From assembly GCA_015063745.1 (NCBI GenBank), contig SVTO01000016.1:1-49253 (forward strand): DNA of 49,253 nt, read 5' to 3'. Source of the DNA: Oscillospiraceae bacterium. GTDB lineage: Bacteria > Bacillota > Clostridia > Oscillospirales > CAG-272. Positions 42,902 to 49,253 of the stretch are shown one piece after another (the stretch's first letter is position 1; every line of letters starts with the position of its first letter). The notes under the pieces were generated by a model. The model made no database searches. It worked only from the letters and a program-made list of their open reading frames with translations, and was not told where the DNA came from. Both the position numbers and the translations under genes were made by a program.

Positions 42902-43276
42902 ATGAAATCTTTTGAAGAACTGATGGCGATCAAAGCCAAGATGCAGGACAAAGTAGCCGTGCGTCAGGCTGCTGACAACACCATCCGTGTAGTAGTAGGT
43001 ATGGCAACCTGCGGTATCGCAGCCGGTGCAAGACCTGTTCTGAACGCTTTCGTGGAAGGCGTAAACGAAGCAGGTCTGTCTGAAACCGTTACCGTAACCC
43101 AGACCGGTTGTATCGGCATCTGCCAGTATGAACCCGTTGTGGAAGTATTCGAAAAGGATAAGGAAAAGACCACTTACGTTAAGATGACCGCTGAAAAAGC
43201 ACAGGAAGTTATCGAAAAGCACATCAAGGGCGGCAAGCCGGTTACCGAATACACCATCGGCGCAGCCAAGCTGTAA
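42902..43276 (+). CDS. (2Fe-2S) ferredoxin-like protein, hydrogenase-associated
   Basis: The 124-aa thioredoxin-like ferredoxin is related to the N-terminal domain of NuoF/HydB and to NuoE. Cysteines lie in GMATCGIAAGAR and QTGCIGICQYEP. It sits 32 bp upstream of hydB and shares its codon style. It may be an additional electron-transfer subunit of the complex. ATG 42902 follows GAAAGGAAAC. The spacing between the first cysteine and its partner is non-standard (C-x-I-A-A-G-A in place of C-x4-C), so cluster ligation by four cysteines is uncertain. Confidence 0.82.
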   Translation: MKSFEELMAIKAKMQDKVAVRQAADNTIRVVVGMATCGIAAGARPVLNAFVEGVNEAGLSETVTVTQTGCIGICQYEPVVEVFEKDKEKTTYVKMTAEKAQEVIEKHIKGGKPVTEYTIGAAKL

Positions 43277-43308
43277 TCGATATAACTTTTAGGGAGGAAT
43301 AAACTAAT

Positions 43309-45105
43309 ATGATTCGTTCTCATGTATTGATCTGCGGCGGTACCGGTTGTACTTCTTCCGGAAGTGCAGCTCTGGCAAGCAAGCTGGCAGAAGAACTCAA
43401 GGCTAAGGGTCTTGAAGAAGAAATTAAAATCGTTATGACCGGTTGTTTCGGTCTCTGCGCTCTGGGTCCGATCATGATCGTATACCCGGAAGGCACTTTC
43501 TACAGCATGGTTACCGAAGATGATATTCCCGAAATCGTGGAAGAACATCTGCTGAAGGGCCGTATCGTAGACCGTCTGGTTTACAAGGATGGCGTTGAAC
43601 ACGAAGATCCCAATGCGGCAGCTTCTCTGTCCGACACCAACTTCTACAAGAAGCAGAAGAGAGTTGCACTGCGTAACTGCGGTGTAATCAACCCCGAATC
43701 CATCGACGAATACATCGCAATGGACGGTTACTTCGCTCTGGCTAAGGTACTGAAGGAAATGACTCCCGATGACGTTATCAAGACCATTCTTGATTCCGGT
43801 CTGCGCGGTCGCGGCGGCGGCGGTTTCCCCACCGGTCGTAAGTGGCAGTTCGCAAAGGCTTCCGTTTCCGATAAGAAGTACGTTATCTGTAACGCCGACG
43901 AAGGTGACCCGGGTGCGTTCATGGACCGTTCTGTTCTGGAGGGTGACCCCCATGCAGTAATCGAAGCTATGGCCATCGCCGGCTACGCTATCGGTGCTGA
44001 CGAAGGTTGGGTATACGTTCGTGCAGAATACCCCATCGCCGTTAAGAGACTGCAGATCGCTCTGGACCAGGCTCGTGAATACGGTCTGCTGGGCAAGAAC
44101 ATCTTCGGTTCCGACTTCAGCTTCGACATCAACATCCGTCTGGGTGCAGGTGCATTCGTATGCGGCGAAGAAACCGCTCTGATCACCTCCATCGAAGGTA
44201 ACCGCGGTGAACCCCGTCCCCGTCCTCCGTTCCCGGCAGTTAAGGGTCTGTGGGGTCAGCCTACCATCGTAAACAACGTAGAAACCTACGCGAACATCGC
44301 TCAGATCATCCTGAACGGTTCCGACTGGTTCAAGTCCTTCGGTACTGCCGGTTCTCCCGGTACCAAGGTATTCGCTCTCGGCGGTAAGATCAAGAACACC
44401 GGTCTGGTAGAAATCCCCATGGGTACCACTCTGCGTGAAGTTATCGAAGAAATCGGCGGCGGCGTTCCGAACGGCAAGAAGTTCAAGGCTGCTCAGACCG
44501 GTGGTCCTTCCGGTGGTTGTCTGCCCGCAGAACTGATCGATACCCCCATCGACTTCGACACTCTGGTCAAGGCCGGTTCCATGATGGGTTCCGGTGGTCT
44601 GATCATCATGGACGAAGACACCTGTATGGTTGACATCGCGAAGTTCTTCCTGGAATTCACCGTTGATGAATCCTGCGGTAAGTGTTCTCCCTGCCGTATC
44701 GGTACCGTAAGACTGCTCGAAATCCTGAACAAGATTACCGACGGTAACGGCGAAATGGAAGACCTGGACAAGCTGGAAGAGCTGGCTAACTACATCAAGT
44801 CCGCTTCTCTCTGCGCACTGGGTCAGACCGCACCGAACCCGATTCTGTCCACTCTGAAGTTCTTCCGTGACGAATATATCGCACACATCGTGGACAAGAA
44901 GTGTCCCGCCGGCGTCTGCAAGTCCCTGCTCAGCTACGTTATCGACGCTGACAAGTGTAAGGGTTGTACTCTCTGCTCCAGAGTCTGCCCGGCAGGAGCT
45001 ATCTCCGGTAAGGTTAAGGAAGCACACGTTATCGATACTTCCAAGTGCGTAAAGTGCGGCGCTTGTATCGAAAAGTGTAAGTTCGGTGCTATCTCTAAAA
45101 AATAA
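43309..45105 (+). CDS. hydB: NAD-linked [FeFe]-hydrogenase subunit HydB (NuoF-like)
   Basis: The 598-aa flavoprotein subunit exchanges electrons with NAD(H). It has an N-terminal [2Fe-2S] thioredoxin-like domain (CGGTGCTSSG, MTGCFGLCALGP), the NAD/FMN domain with GRGGGGFPTGRKWQF and NADEGDPGAFMDR, the SLBB region, the [4Fe-4S] site ESCGKCSPCRIGT, and a C-terminal double [4Fe-4S] ferredoxin (CKGCTLCSRVCP, CVKCGACIEKC). This is the standard HydB of electron-bifurcating HydABC enzymes that use NADH and reduced ferredoxin together. ATG 43309 follows GGGAGGAATAA. Codon choice (GGT, GCT, CGT, GTT) is markedly different from genes before 42900, as in highly expressed genes. Confidence 0.95.
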   Translation: MIRSHVLICGGTGCTSSGSAALASKLAEELKAKGLEEEIKIVMTGCFGLCALGPIMIVYPEGTFYSMVTEDDIPEIVEEHLLKGRIVDRLVYKDGVEHEDPNAAASLSDTNFYKKQKRVALRNCGVINPESIDEYIAMDGYFALAKVLKEMTPDDVIKTILDSGLRGRGGGGFPTGRKWQFAKASVSDKKYVICNADEGDPGAFMDRSVLEGDPHAVIEAMAIAGYAIGADEGWVYVRAEYPIAVKRLQIALDQAREYGLLGKNIFGSDFSFDINIRLGAGAFVCGEETALITSIEGNRGEPRPRPPFPAVKGLWGQPTIVNNVETYANIAQIILNGSDWFKSFGTAGSPGTKVFALGGKIKNTGLVEIPMGTTLREVIEEIGGGVPNGKKFKAAQTGGPSGGCLPAELIDTPIDFDTLVKAGSMMGSGGLIIMDEDTCMVDIAKFFLEFTVDESCGKCSPCRIGTVRLLEILNKITDGNGEMEDLDKLEELANYIKSASLCALGQTAPNPILSTLKFFRDEYIAHIVDKKCPAGVCKSLLSYVIDADKCKGCTLCSRVCPAGAISGKVKEAHVIDTSKCVKCGACIEKCKFGAISKK

Positions 45106-45127
45106 TTGAAAGGGTCGGAAATTACTT

Positions 45128-46873
45128 ATGGATATGGTAAATGTAAAAATAAACGGTGCTGATTATTCCGTACCTGCCGGCATTACCGTTCTCGAAGCCT
45201 GCAAATACGCGAATATCGACATCCCCACACTCTGCTATCTGAAGGATATCAACGCCATCGGCGCATGCCGTCTCTGCCTGGTTGAAGTAAAGGGCGCAAG
45301 AGGCCTGGTTGCTGCTTGTATCTATCCTGTAAACGATGGTATGGAAATCCAGACCAACACTCCTCAGATCAGAGCCGTACGCAAGACTAACCTCGAGCTG
45401 GTTCTCTCCGCTCACGAAAAGAAATGTCTGTCCTGCCCCCGTTCCACCAGCTGTGAACTGCAGAAACTCGCACAGGAATATCACTGTGACGAAGACAAGT
45501 TCTGCTACGGTACCGACAAGGGTAAGGTAACTCTGGACACTTCTTCTCCCTCCATCATCCGCGACAACAACAAGTGTATCCTCTGCCGTCGCTGCATCGC
45601 TGCCTGCGATAAGCTGCAGGGTATCGGTGCGATCGGCATGATGAACCGTGGTTTCGATTCCACCGTTGCTCCTTTCTTCGGCAAGGAACTGGCTGATTCT
45701 TCCTGTATCAACTGCGGTCAGTGCATTGTTGCATGTCCCGTTGGTGCTCTGTACGAAAAGGACGACACCCAGAAGATCCTGGATGCCATCGCAGATCCCA
45801 CCAAGCACGTTGCTATCTGCTGCGCTCCTTCCGTACGTACCGCTATCGGCGAATGCTTCGGCTACGAACCCGGTACCGACGCACAGGGTAAGATGGTTGC
45901 TGCTCTGAAGGCTCTGGGCTTCGACGGTGTATACGACATGAACTTCACCGCTGACCTGACCATCATGGAAGAAGCTACCGAATTCCTGGGCAGAGTAAAG
46001 AACGGCGGCAAGCTGCCTCTGATCACCTCCTGCTCTCCCGGATGGGTTAAGTACTGCGAACACTACTTCCCCGAAATGACCGAAAACCTGTCCACCTGCA
46101 AGTCTCCTCAGCAGATGTTCGGCGCAATGTACAAGTCCTACTTCGCTGAAAAGCTGGGTCTGGATCCCAAGGATATCGTATTCGTGTCCGCTATTCCCTG
46201 TACCGCAAAGAAGTTCGAAGTGGGCAGAGACGGTCAGTCCAACGACGGTCTGGCGAATGTAGATATCGCTGTTACCACCAGAGAACTGGGCAGAATGATC
46301 GAACAGGCCGGCATCGACTTCAAGTCTCTGGAAGATGCTGACTTCGATATGCCCATCGAAATCGGTTCCGGTGCAGGTGCGATCTTCGGCGCTACCGGTG
46401 GTGTTATGGAAGCTGCTCTCCGTACCGCTGCGGAAGTTCTGGAAGGCAAGTCCTTCGAAAAGGTTGACTACGAAGAAGTTCGTGGTACCGAAGGCATCAA
46501 GTTTGCTGCATACAAGCTGGGCGGCATGGAAGTTAAGGTTGCTGTTGCATCCGGTACTGCCAACGCTGCTAAGCTGCTGAAGGGTGTTCAGGACGGTACT
46601 TATGATGTACAGTTCATCGAAATCATGGCTTGTCCCGGCGGTTGTGTAAACGGCGGCGGTCAGCCCATCCAGCCCGCAGTTGTACGCAACAACATCGACC
46701 TGCGTGCCGTACGTGCATCCGTTCTGTACAATGCCGACGCTAAGCTGCTGACTTACCGTAAGTCTCACGAAAACCCGATCGTTAAGAAGGTTTACGAAGA
46801 ATTCCTCGGTGAACCCAACAGCCACAAGGCTCACGAACTGCTGCATACTCACTACGTAAAGCGCGGTCTGTAA
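45128..46873 (+). CDS. hydA: [FeFe]-hydrogenase catalytic subunit HydA
   Basis: The 581-aa subunit produces or oxidises H2. Domain order: [2Fe-2S] (CYLKDINAIGACRLC), His-Cys [4Fe-4S] (HEKKCLSCPRSTSC), two [4Fe-4S] (CILCRRCIAAC, CINCGQCIVACP), H-cluster domain, and a C-terminal small-subunit segment. L1 is T300-S-C302-S303-P-G-W, so the second cysteine of the usual TSCCP is serine; L2 is AIPCTAKKFE; L3 is EIMACPGGCVNGGG. The short length (no extra C-terminal [2Fe-2S]) and NuoF/NuoE-like partners place it with trimeric NAD-linked enzymes. ATG 45128 follows AAAGGGTCGG. Codon bias suggests high expression. Maturases HydEFG are not in the window. Confidence 0.95.
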   Translation: MDMVNVKINGADYSVPAGITVLEACKYANIDIPTLCYLKDINAIGACRLCLVEVKGARGLVAACIYPVNDGMEIQTNTPQIRAVRKTNLELVLSAHEKKCLSCPRSTSCELQKLAQEYHCDEDKFCYGTDKGKVTLDTSSPSIIRDNNKCILCRRCIAACDKLQGIGAIGMMNRGFDSTVAPFFGKELADSSCINCGQCIVACPVGALYEKDDTQKILDAIADPTKHVAICCAPSVRTAIGECFGYEPGTDAQGKMVAALKALGFDGVYDMNFTADLTIMEEATEFLGRVKNGGKLPLITSCSPGWVKYCEHYFPEMTENLSTCKSPQQMFGAMYKSYFAEKLGLDPKDIVFVSAIPCTAKKFEVGRDGQSNDGLANVDIAVTTRELGRMIEQAGIDFKSLEDADFDMPIEIGSGAGAIFGATGGVMEAALRTAAEVLEGKSFEKVDYEEVRGTEGIKFAAYKLGGMEVKVAVASGTANAAKLLKGVQDGTYDVQFIEIMACPGGCVNGGGQPIQPAVVRNNIDLRAVRASVLYNADAKLLTYRKSHENPIVKKVYEEFLGEPNSHKAHELLHTHYVKRGL

Positions 46874-46893
46874 TTCTGTAATTCTCCTGCCGT

Positions 46894-46936
46894 AAAGAGG
46901 ATGTGCGCCATATATTTCCAGTGCATCCTCTTTATG
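46894..46936 (+). terminator. Hairpin after hydA
   Basis: TAAAGAGGATG pairs with CATCCTCTTTA around a ~20-nt loop; the T-tail is short (TTTAT). It probably ends the hydrogenase transcript. Confidence 0.6.
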
Positions 46937-47000
46937 GAAGAAATTGCGGTGAAAAAGCACGAAACCGAATTTTCTCCATACGATATTCAAGTTTTGACCA

Positions 47001-47029
47001 TTTACATTTTGGAGAATTTTTGCTATAGT
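47001..47029 (+). promoter_or_regulatory. Promoter of the TEAA-repeat protein gene
   Basis: The -35 box TTTACA (47001-47006), 17 bp, and the -10 box TATAGT (47024-47029). It starts a ~245-nt leader. Confidence 0.55.
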
Positions 47030-47035
47030 ATTATA

Positions 47036-47267
47036 GGGTAAGGAATGTACCGGCATATACGGAAAAACGTGGTATGCCGGTGCAGGACTTCCGATTCCGG
47101 CTCTGCGAGTGCACGTAGAGACGGGATGTATTGGTTTGTCATCATTATTATTTTGTTGAAGGATACTATGCTGCGTGTTTTAGTATCCTCACCCCATACA
47201 GGTGGGGAAGGCATTCCCTCGTGCCGGAACCTTTCCCAAAACCCGTGTGGGATACTTGTACGATTTG
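47036..47267 (+). other. Long structured leader of the TEAA-repeat gene
   Basis: No gene. Hairpins ACCGGCATA/TATGCCGGT (47049-47081) and GGATACT/AGTATCC (47161-47187) flank a 26-bp segment (47135-47160, TTTGTCATCATTATTA...) that recurs exactly at 48855-48880. A CCCCA/TGGGG hairpin follows near 47193. The length and structure of this leader suggest post-transcriptional control, which is unproven. Confidence 0.45.
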
Positions 47268-47282
47268 AAAGGAATATTCAAA

Positions 47283-48440
47283 ATGAAGAAACTTCTCACA
47301 GTTCTGCTGTGCGCATCTCTGGTTGTTTCCGCTATGTGCATGACAGTATCCGCTGCATTCCTGAAGTCTGATACAGCTCAGGTTTACAAGATCGACAATC
47401 TGACCGGTGATGAAGATCCCTATCTGACCGGTGACGCTGCTATGGACGCCGGCATGTCCTGGATGACCTACGGCTACGGCTGGATGACCATGCTGGACGG
47501 CTACCCCGCATACATGACCTCTCCCGTTGGTAACATCTTCGAAGGTGTTTTCTGGGATTATGACTACGCTATCCCCACCACTCACGGCTTTATGAAGCTG
47601 CGCGCTAAATCCTACATGGATCTGGGCACCGACATCTGGACCGTTTACTGGAACTCCGGTAACACCCAGTCCTTCGGTTTCAACTTCCCCGCTAACGGCG
47701 AATGGCAGGAAATCATCATCGACCTGAACGCTCAGGAAAACTTTGACTGGGCTGGTTACGTTGACCAGGGTACCGATGACGATTCCCGTCCCTTTGCTAC
47801 CAAGGCAGGCGACAAGGCATTCCGTTCCTTCCGTCTGGACTTTATGCACATGGAAGAAACTCCCATTCTGATCGACTACCTTGGTTTCTTTACCACTTAT
47901 GAAGAAGCTGCTGCATTCAACGGCACTCTCGGTGAATCCGCTGGCGAAGCTGCAACCGAAGCTGCAACCGAAGCTGCAACCGAAGCTGCTACCGAAGCCG
48001 CTACCGAAGCTGCAACCGAAGCTGCTACCGAAGCTGCTACCGAAGCCGCAACCGAAGCTGCAACTGAAGCTGCTACCGAAGCTGCAACCGAAGCTGCTAC
48101 CGAAGCTGCAACCGAAGCTGCAACTGAAGCTGCTACCGAAGCTGCAACCGAAGCTGCTACCGAAGCTGCTACCGAAGCTGCTACCGAAGCTGCTACCGAA
48201 GCTGCAACCGAAGCTGCAACCGAAGCTGCTACCGAAGCTGCTACCGAAGCCGCTACCGAAGCTGCTACCGAAGCTGCAACTGAAGCTGCTACCGAAGCTG
48301 CTACTGAAGCTGCTACCGAAGCTGTAACCGAAACTGTTACTCCTTCTGCTCCTCAGACCTTCGACGCTGGCATTATCGCTGCTGCAACCGCAATCATCTC
48401 TGCTGCTGCATTCGCAGTATCCAAGAAGCGTTCTAAGTAA
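47283..48440 (+). CDS. Secreted surface protein with TEAA repeats and C-terminal anchor
   Basis: The 385-aa protein has a signal peptide (KKLLTVLLCASLVVSAMCMTVSA, cleavage near 25), a compact beta-rich domain (~27-215; ends in ILIDYLGFFTTYEEAAAF, like carbohydrate-binding or lectin-like modules of gut Clostridia), about 31 perfect Thr-Glu-Ala-Ala repeats (~222-346), and a C-terminal SAPQTFD + hydrophobic helix + KKRSK. That end has the shape of a sortase sorting signal with PQTFD in place of LPXTG. The repeat would form an extended acidic stalk across the wall. ATG 47283 follows AAAGGAATATTCAAA. A paralogue converges on it from the right edge. The length of the 12-bp repeat could vary by slippage. 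Confidence 0.8.
   Translation: MKKLLTVLLCASLVVSAMCMTVSAAFLKSDTAQVYKIDNLTGDEDPYLTGDAAMDAGMSWMTYGYGWMTMLDGYPAYMTSPVGNIFEGVFWDYDYAIPTTHGFMKLRAKSYMDLGTDIWTVYWNSGNTQSFGFNFPANGEWQEIIIDLNAQENFDWAGYVDQGTDDDSRPFATKAGDKAFRSFRLDFMHMEETPILIDYLGFFTTYEEAAAFNGTLGESAGEAATEAATEAATEAATEAATEAATEAATEAATEAATEAATEAATEAATEAATEAATEAATEAATEAATEAATEAATEAATEAATEAATEAATEAATEAATEAATEAATEAATEAATEAATEAATEAVTETVTPSAPQTFDAGIIAAATAIISAAAFAVSKKRSK
47946..48330 (+). repeat. 12-bp coding tandem repeat (GAAGCTGCAACC type), ~31 copies
   Basis: The unit GAAGCTGC[A/T]ACC encodes Glu-Ala-Ala-Thr. Most variation is at synonymous third positions. The same repeat lies in reverse orientation in the partial gene at 48984-49253, so the two tracts form a large inverted repeat about 1 kb across. 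Confidence 0.95.
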
Positions 48441-48535
48441 TCCATACTGTTTGGCAGAGGTTCATCTGTTGAACCTCTGCCAAACATAAATCAGATTGCA
48501 GTCAAAAAAGTGAAAATAAGTTTTCATACATTTTT

Positions 48536-48565
48536 ACAGGAAGGCGAAAAACCTTCCTGTTTTTT
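48536..48565 (+). terminator. Rho-independent terminator of the TEAA-repeat gene
   Basis: ACAGGAAGG/CCTTCCTGT with loop CGAAAAA, followed by TTTTTTAG. Confidence 0.88.
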
Positions 48566-48824
48566 AGTTTTCATATATGAGGCAATGGTGTACGATCATT
48601 TATGGTTATCCGGATGCGGGAACGGGAACAGGCTGGATTACCCACGTGCTCACCGGATTATCGGCGTAAGTGTGTGGGATTATGGGACTGTAGGACCAAC
48701 AAAACTCTTATACCATGATCCCCCTCCTCCGGGGAATGCTTGCTTATCGTCAAGGGTGCGTTTATCCTACAGGACCACACATCAACCTATACAATACAAT
48801 CCACTCCACGATTCAGAGCATAAG

Positions 48825-48857
48825 AAAACCGCCGTACTTGTACATACGGCGGTTTTT
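48825..48857. terminator. Bidirectional terminator
   Basis: AAAACCGCCGTA / TACGGCGGTTTTT with an 8-nt loop; T-tail on the plus strand and matching A-tract upstream, so it can serve both convergent genes. Confidence 0.8.
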
Positions 48858-48983
48858 GTCATCATTATTATTTTGTTGAAAGTCCATGCTGCATACGCGA
48901 ATTATGGATTCTTTACGGAAACCCCATCAGATGGGATTCCCGTAAAGTCGTACCATGTATTGAATTACTTGAAGTAATTCAAA

Positions 48984-49253
48984 TTATTTTCTGTTCTTTC
49001 TGTTCTTCAGAACCAGAGCACCGGAGGTTGCACCGATAGCCATCAGAACGAGAGCGATGTCAGCGGTCTGAGGAGCTTCGGGAGTAACGGTTTCGGTAAC
49101 AGCTTCGGTAGCAGCTTCGGTAGCAGCTTCAGTTGCAGCTTCGGTAGCAGCTTCGGTAGCAGCTTCGGTAGCGGCTTCGGTAGCAGCTTCGGTTGCAGCT
49201 TCGGTAGCAGCTTCAGTTGCAGCTTCGGTTGCGGCTTCGGTTGCAGCTTCGGT
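48984..49253 (-). CDS. TEAA-repeat surface protein, C-terminal part (cut by window edge)
   Basis: The last 89 codons of a minus-strand gene whose 5' end lies beyond the window. It continues in frame to base 49253. About 12 Thr-Glu-Ala-Ala repeats are followed by EAVTETVTPEAPQTADIA, a hydrophobic helix and KNRKNRK. The arrangement and the EAVTETVTP-x-APQT-x-D element match the gene at 47283 closely, though the membrane helix differs. It is therefore a convergent paralogue with the same non-LPXTG sorting-like end. No start codon is visible; the signal peptide and N-terminal domain cannot be judged. Confidence 0.8.
   Translation of the reverse strand, partial: TEAATEAATEAATEAATEAATEAATEAATEAATEAATEAATEAATEAATEAVTETVTPEAPQTADIALVLMAIGATSGALVLKNRKNRK

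Larger units (their letters stand above)
48441..48983. other. Gene-free interval between convergent surface genes
   Basis: It contains a 16-bp perfect stem TGTTTGGCAGAGGTTC (48448-48463) with its complement (48471-48486), a terminator at 48536-48565, a second one at 48825-48857, the 26-bp repeat (48855-48880), a hairpin CTTTACGG...CGTAAAG (48911-48947) and a palindrome TGAATTAC/GTAATTCA just after the minus-strand stop. An ORF across 48510-48977 runs through these terminators and is not credible. About 230 bp (48590-48820) remain unexplained. Confidence 0.6.

Noticed and set aside
47881-48327. A Leu-Pro-Lys repeat frame overlapping the TEAA repeats
   Set aside because: It is the +1 frame of the 12-bp repeat; the TEAA frame has signal peptide, domain and anchor.
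48510-48977. A 155-codon open frame in the convergent intergenic region
   Set aside because: It runs across two rho-independent terminators and a 26-bp repeat, lacks a ribosome binding site, and its translation has no domain-like pattern.

Overview
The window reads as chromosomal DNA of an anaerobic, fermentative Clostridia-class Firmicute, probably from a plant-fibre-rich gut or rumen. The evidence is strong AGGAGG-type ribosome binding sites, sigma-A promoters with 17-bp spacers, a TPP riboswitch in front of the thiamine transporter ThiT, the ecfA1-ecfA2-ecfT-truA order, a ClpE-like unfoldase, a trimeric NAD-linked [FeFe]-hydrogenase and several sugar and pectin enzymes. I cannot resolve the family or genus. 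No rRNA, tRNA, CRISPR array, prophage or transposase gene is visible.

Layout. (1) 1-7990: an operon of four tandem DUF4838 (GH67/GH20-like) proteins, bracketed by nine copies of a ~61-bp repeat in opposite orientations and followed by a ~670-bp gene-free fold-back element. (2) 7990-13550: a GH2 beta-galactosidase, a ribulose-phosphate epimerase family protein, a glycerol-1-phosphate dehydrogenase-like protein and a small membrane protein. (3) 13550-17580: an SGNH hydrolase, a membrane-anchored XRE regulator, a tyrosine-phosphatase-like protein and riboswitch-controlled thiT. (4) 17680-24340: a cytoplasmic GH-like protein and two tandemly duplicated pectate-lyase lipoproteins with duplicated leaders. 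(5) 24450-31880: ruvC, an RlmI-like methyltransferase, the ECF transporter module, truA, a DUF5711-like protein and a CvpA-like protein. (6) 31950-37290: a ClpE-like unfoldase followed 16 bp later by a P-type ATPase homologue that has lost all its catalytic motifs. (7) 37390-46940: an Mrp/NBP35 ATPase and a hydrogenase locus of ten genes, in which hydC and hydBA surround a putative sensory [FeFe]-hydrogenase module (DRTGG, HATPase, HydS-like, DRTGG, PHP, HATPase). (8) 46990-49253: two convergent surface-protein genes with long Thr-Glu-Ala-Ala repeats; the second is cut by the window edge.

How the genes fit together. Extracellular pectin cleavage by the lipoprotein lyases, followed by cytoplasmic processing by the beta-galactosidase, the GH-like protein and possibly the DUF4838 proteins, would feed fermentation. 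The resulting NADH and reduced ferredoxin would be re-oxidised to H2 by HydABC, and the embedded HydS-like module may sense H2 or redox state. ThiT probably uses the EcfA1-EcfA2-EcfT module encoded 9 kb away. The most unusual items are the dead P-type ATPase coupled to ClpE, the fold-back element at 7097-7770, and the residue changes in the sensory hydrogenase.
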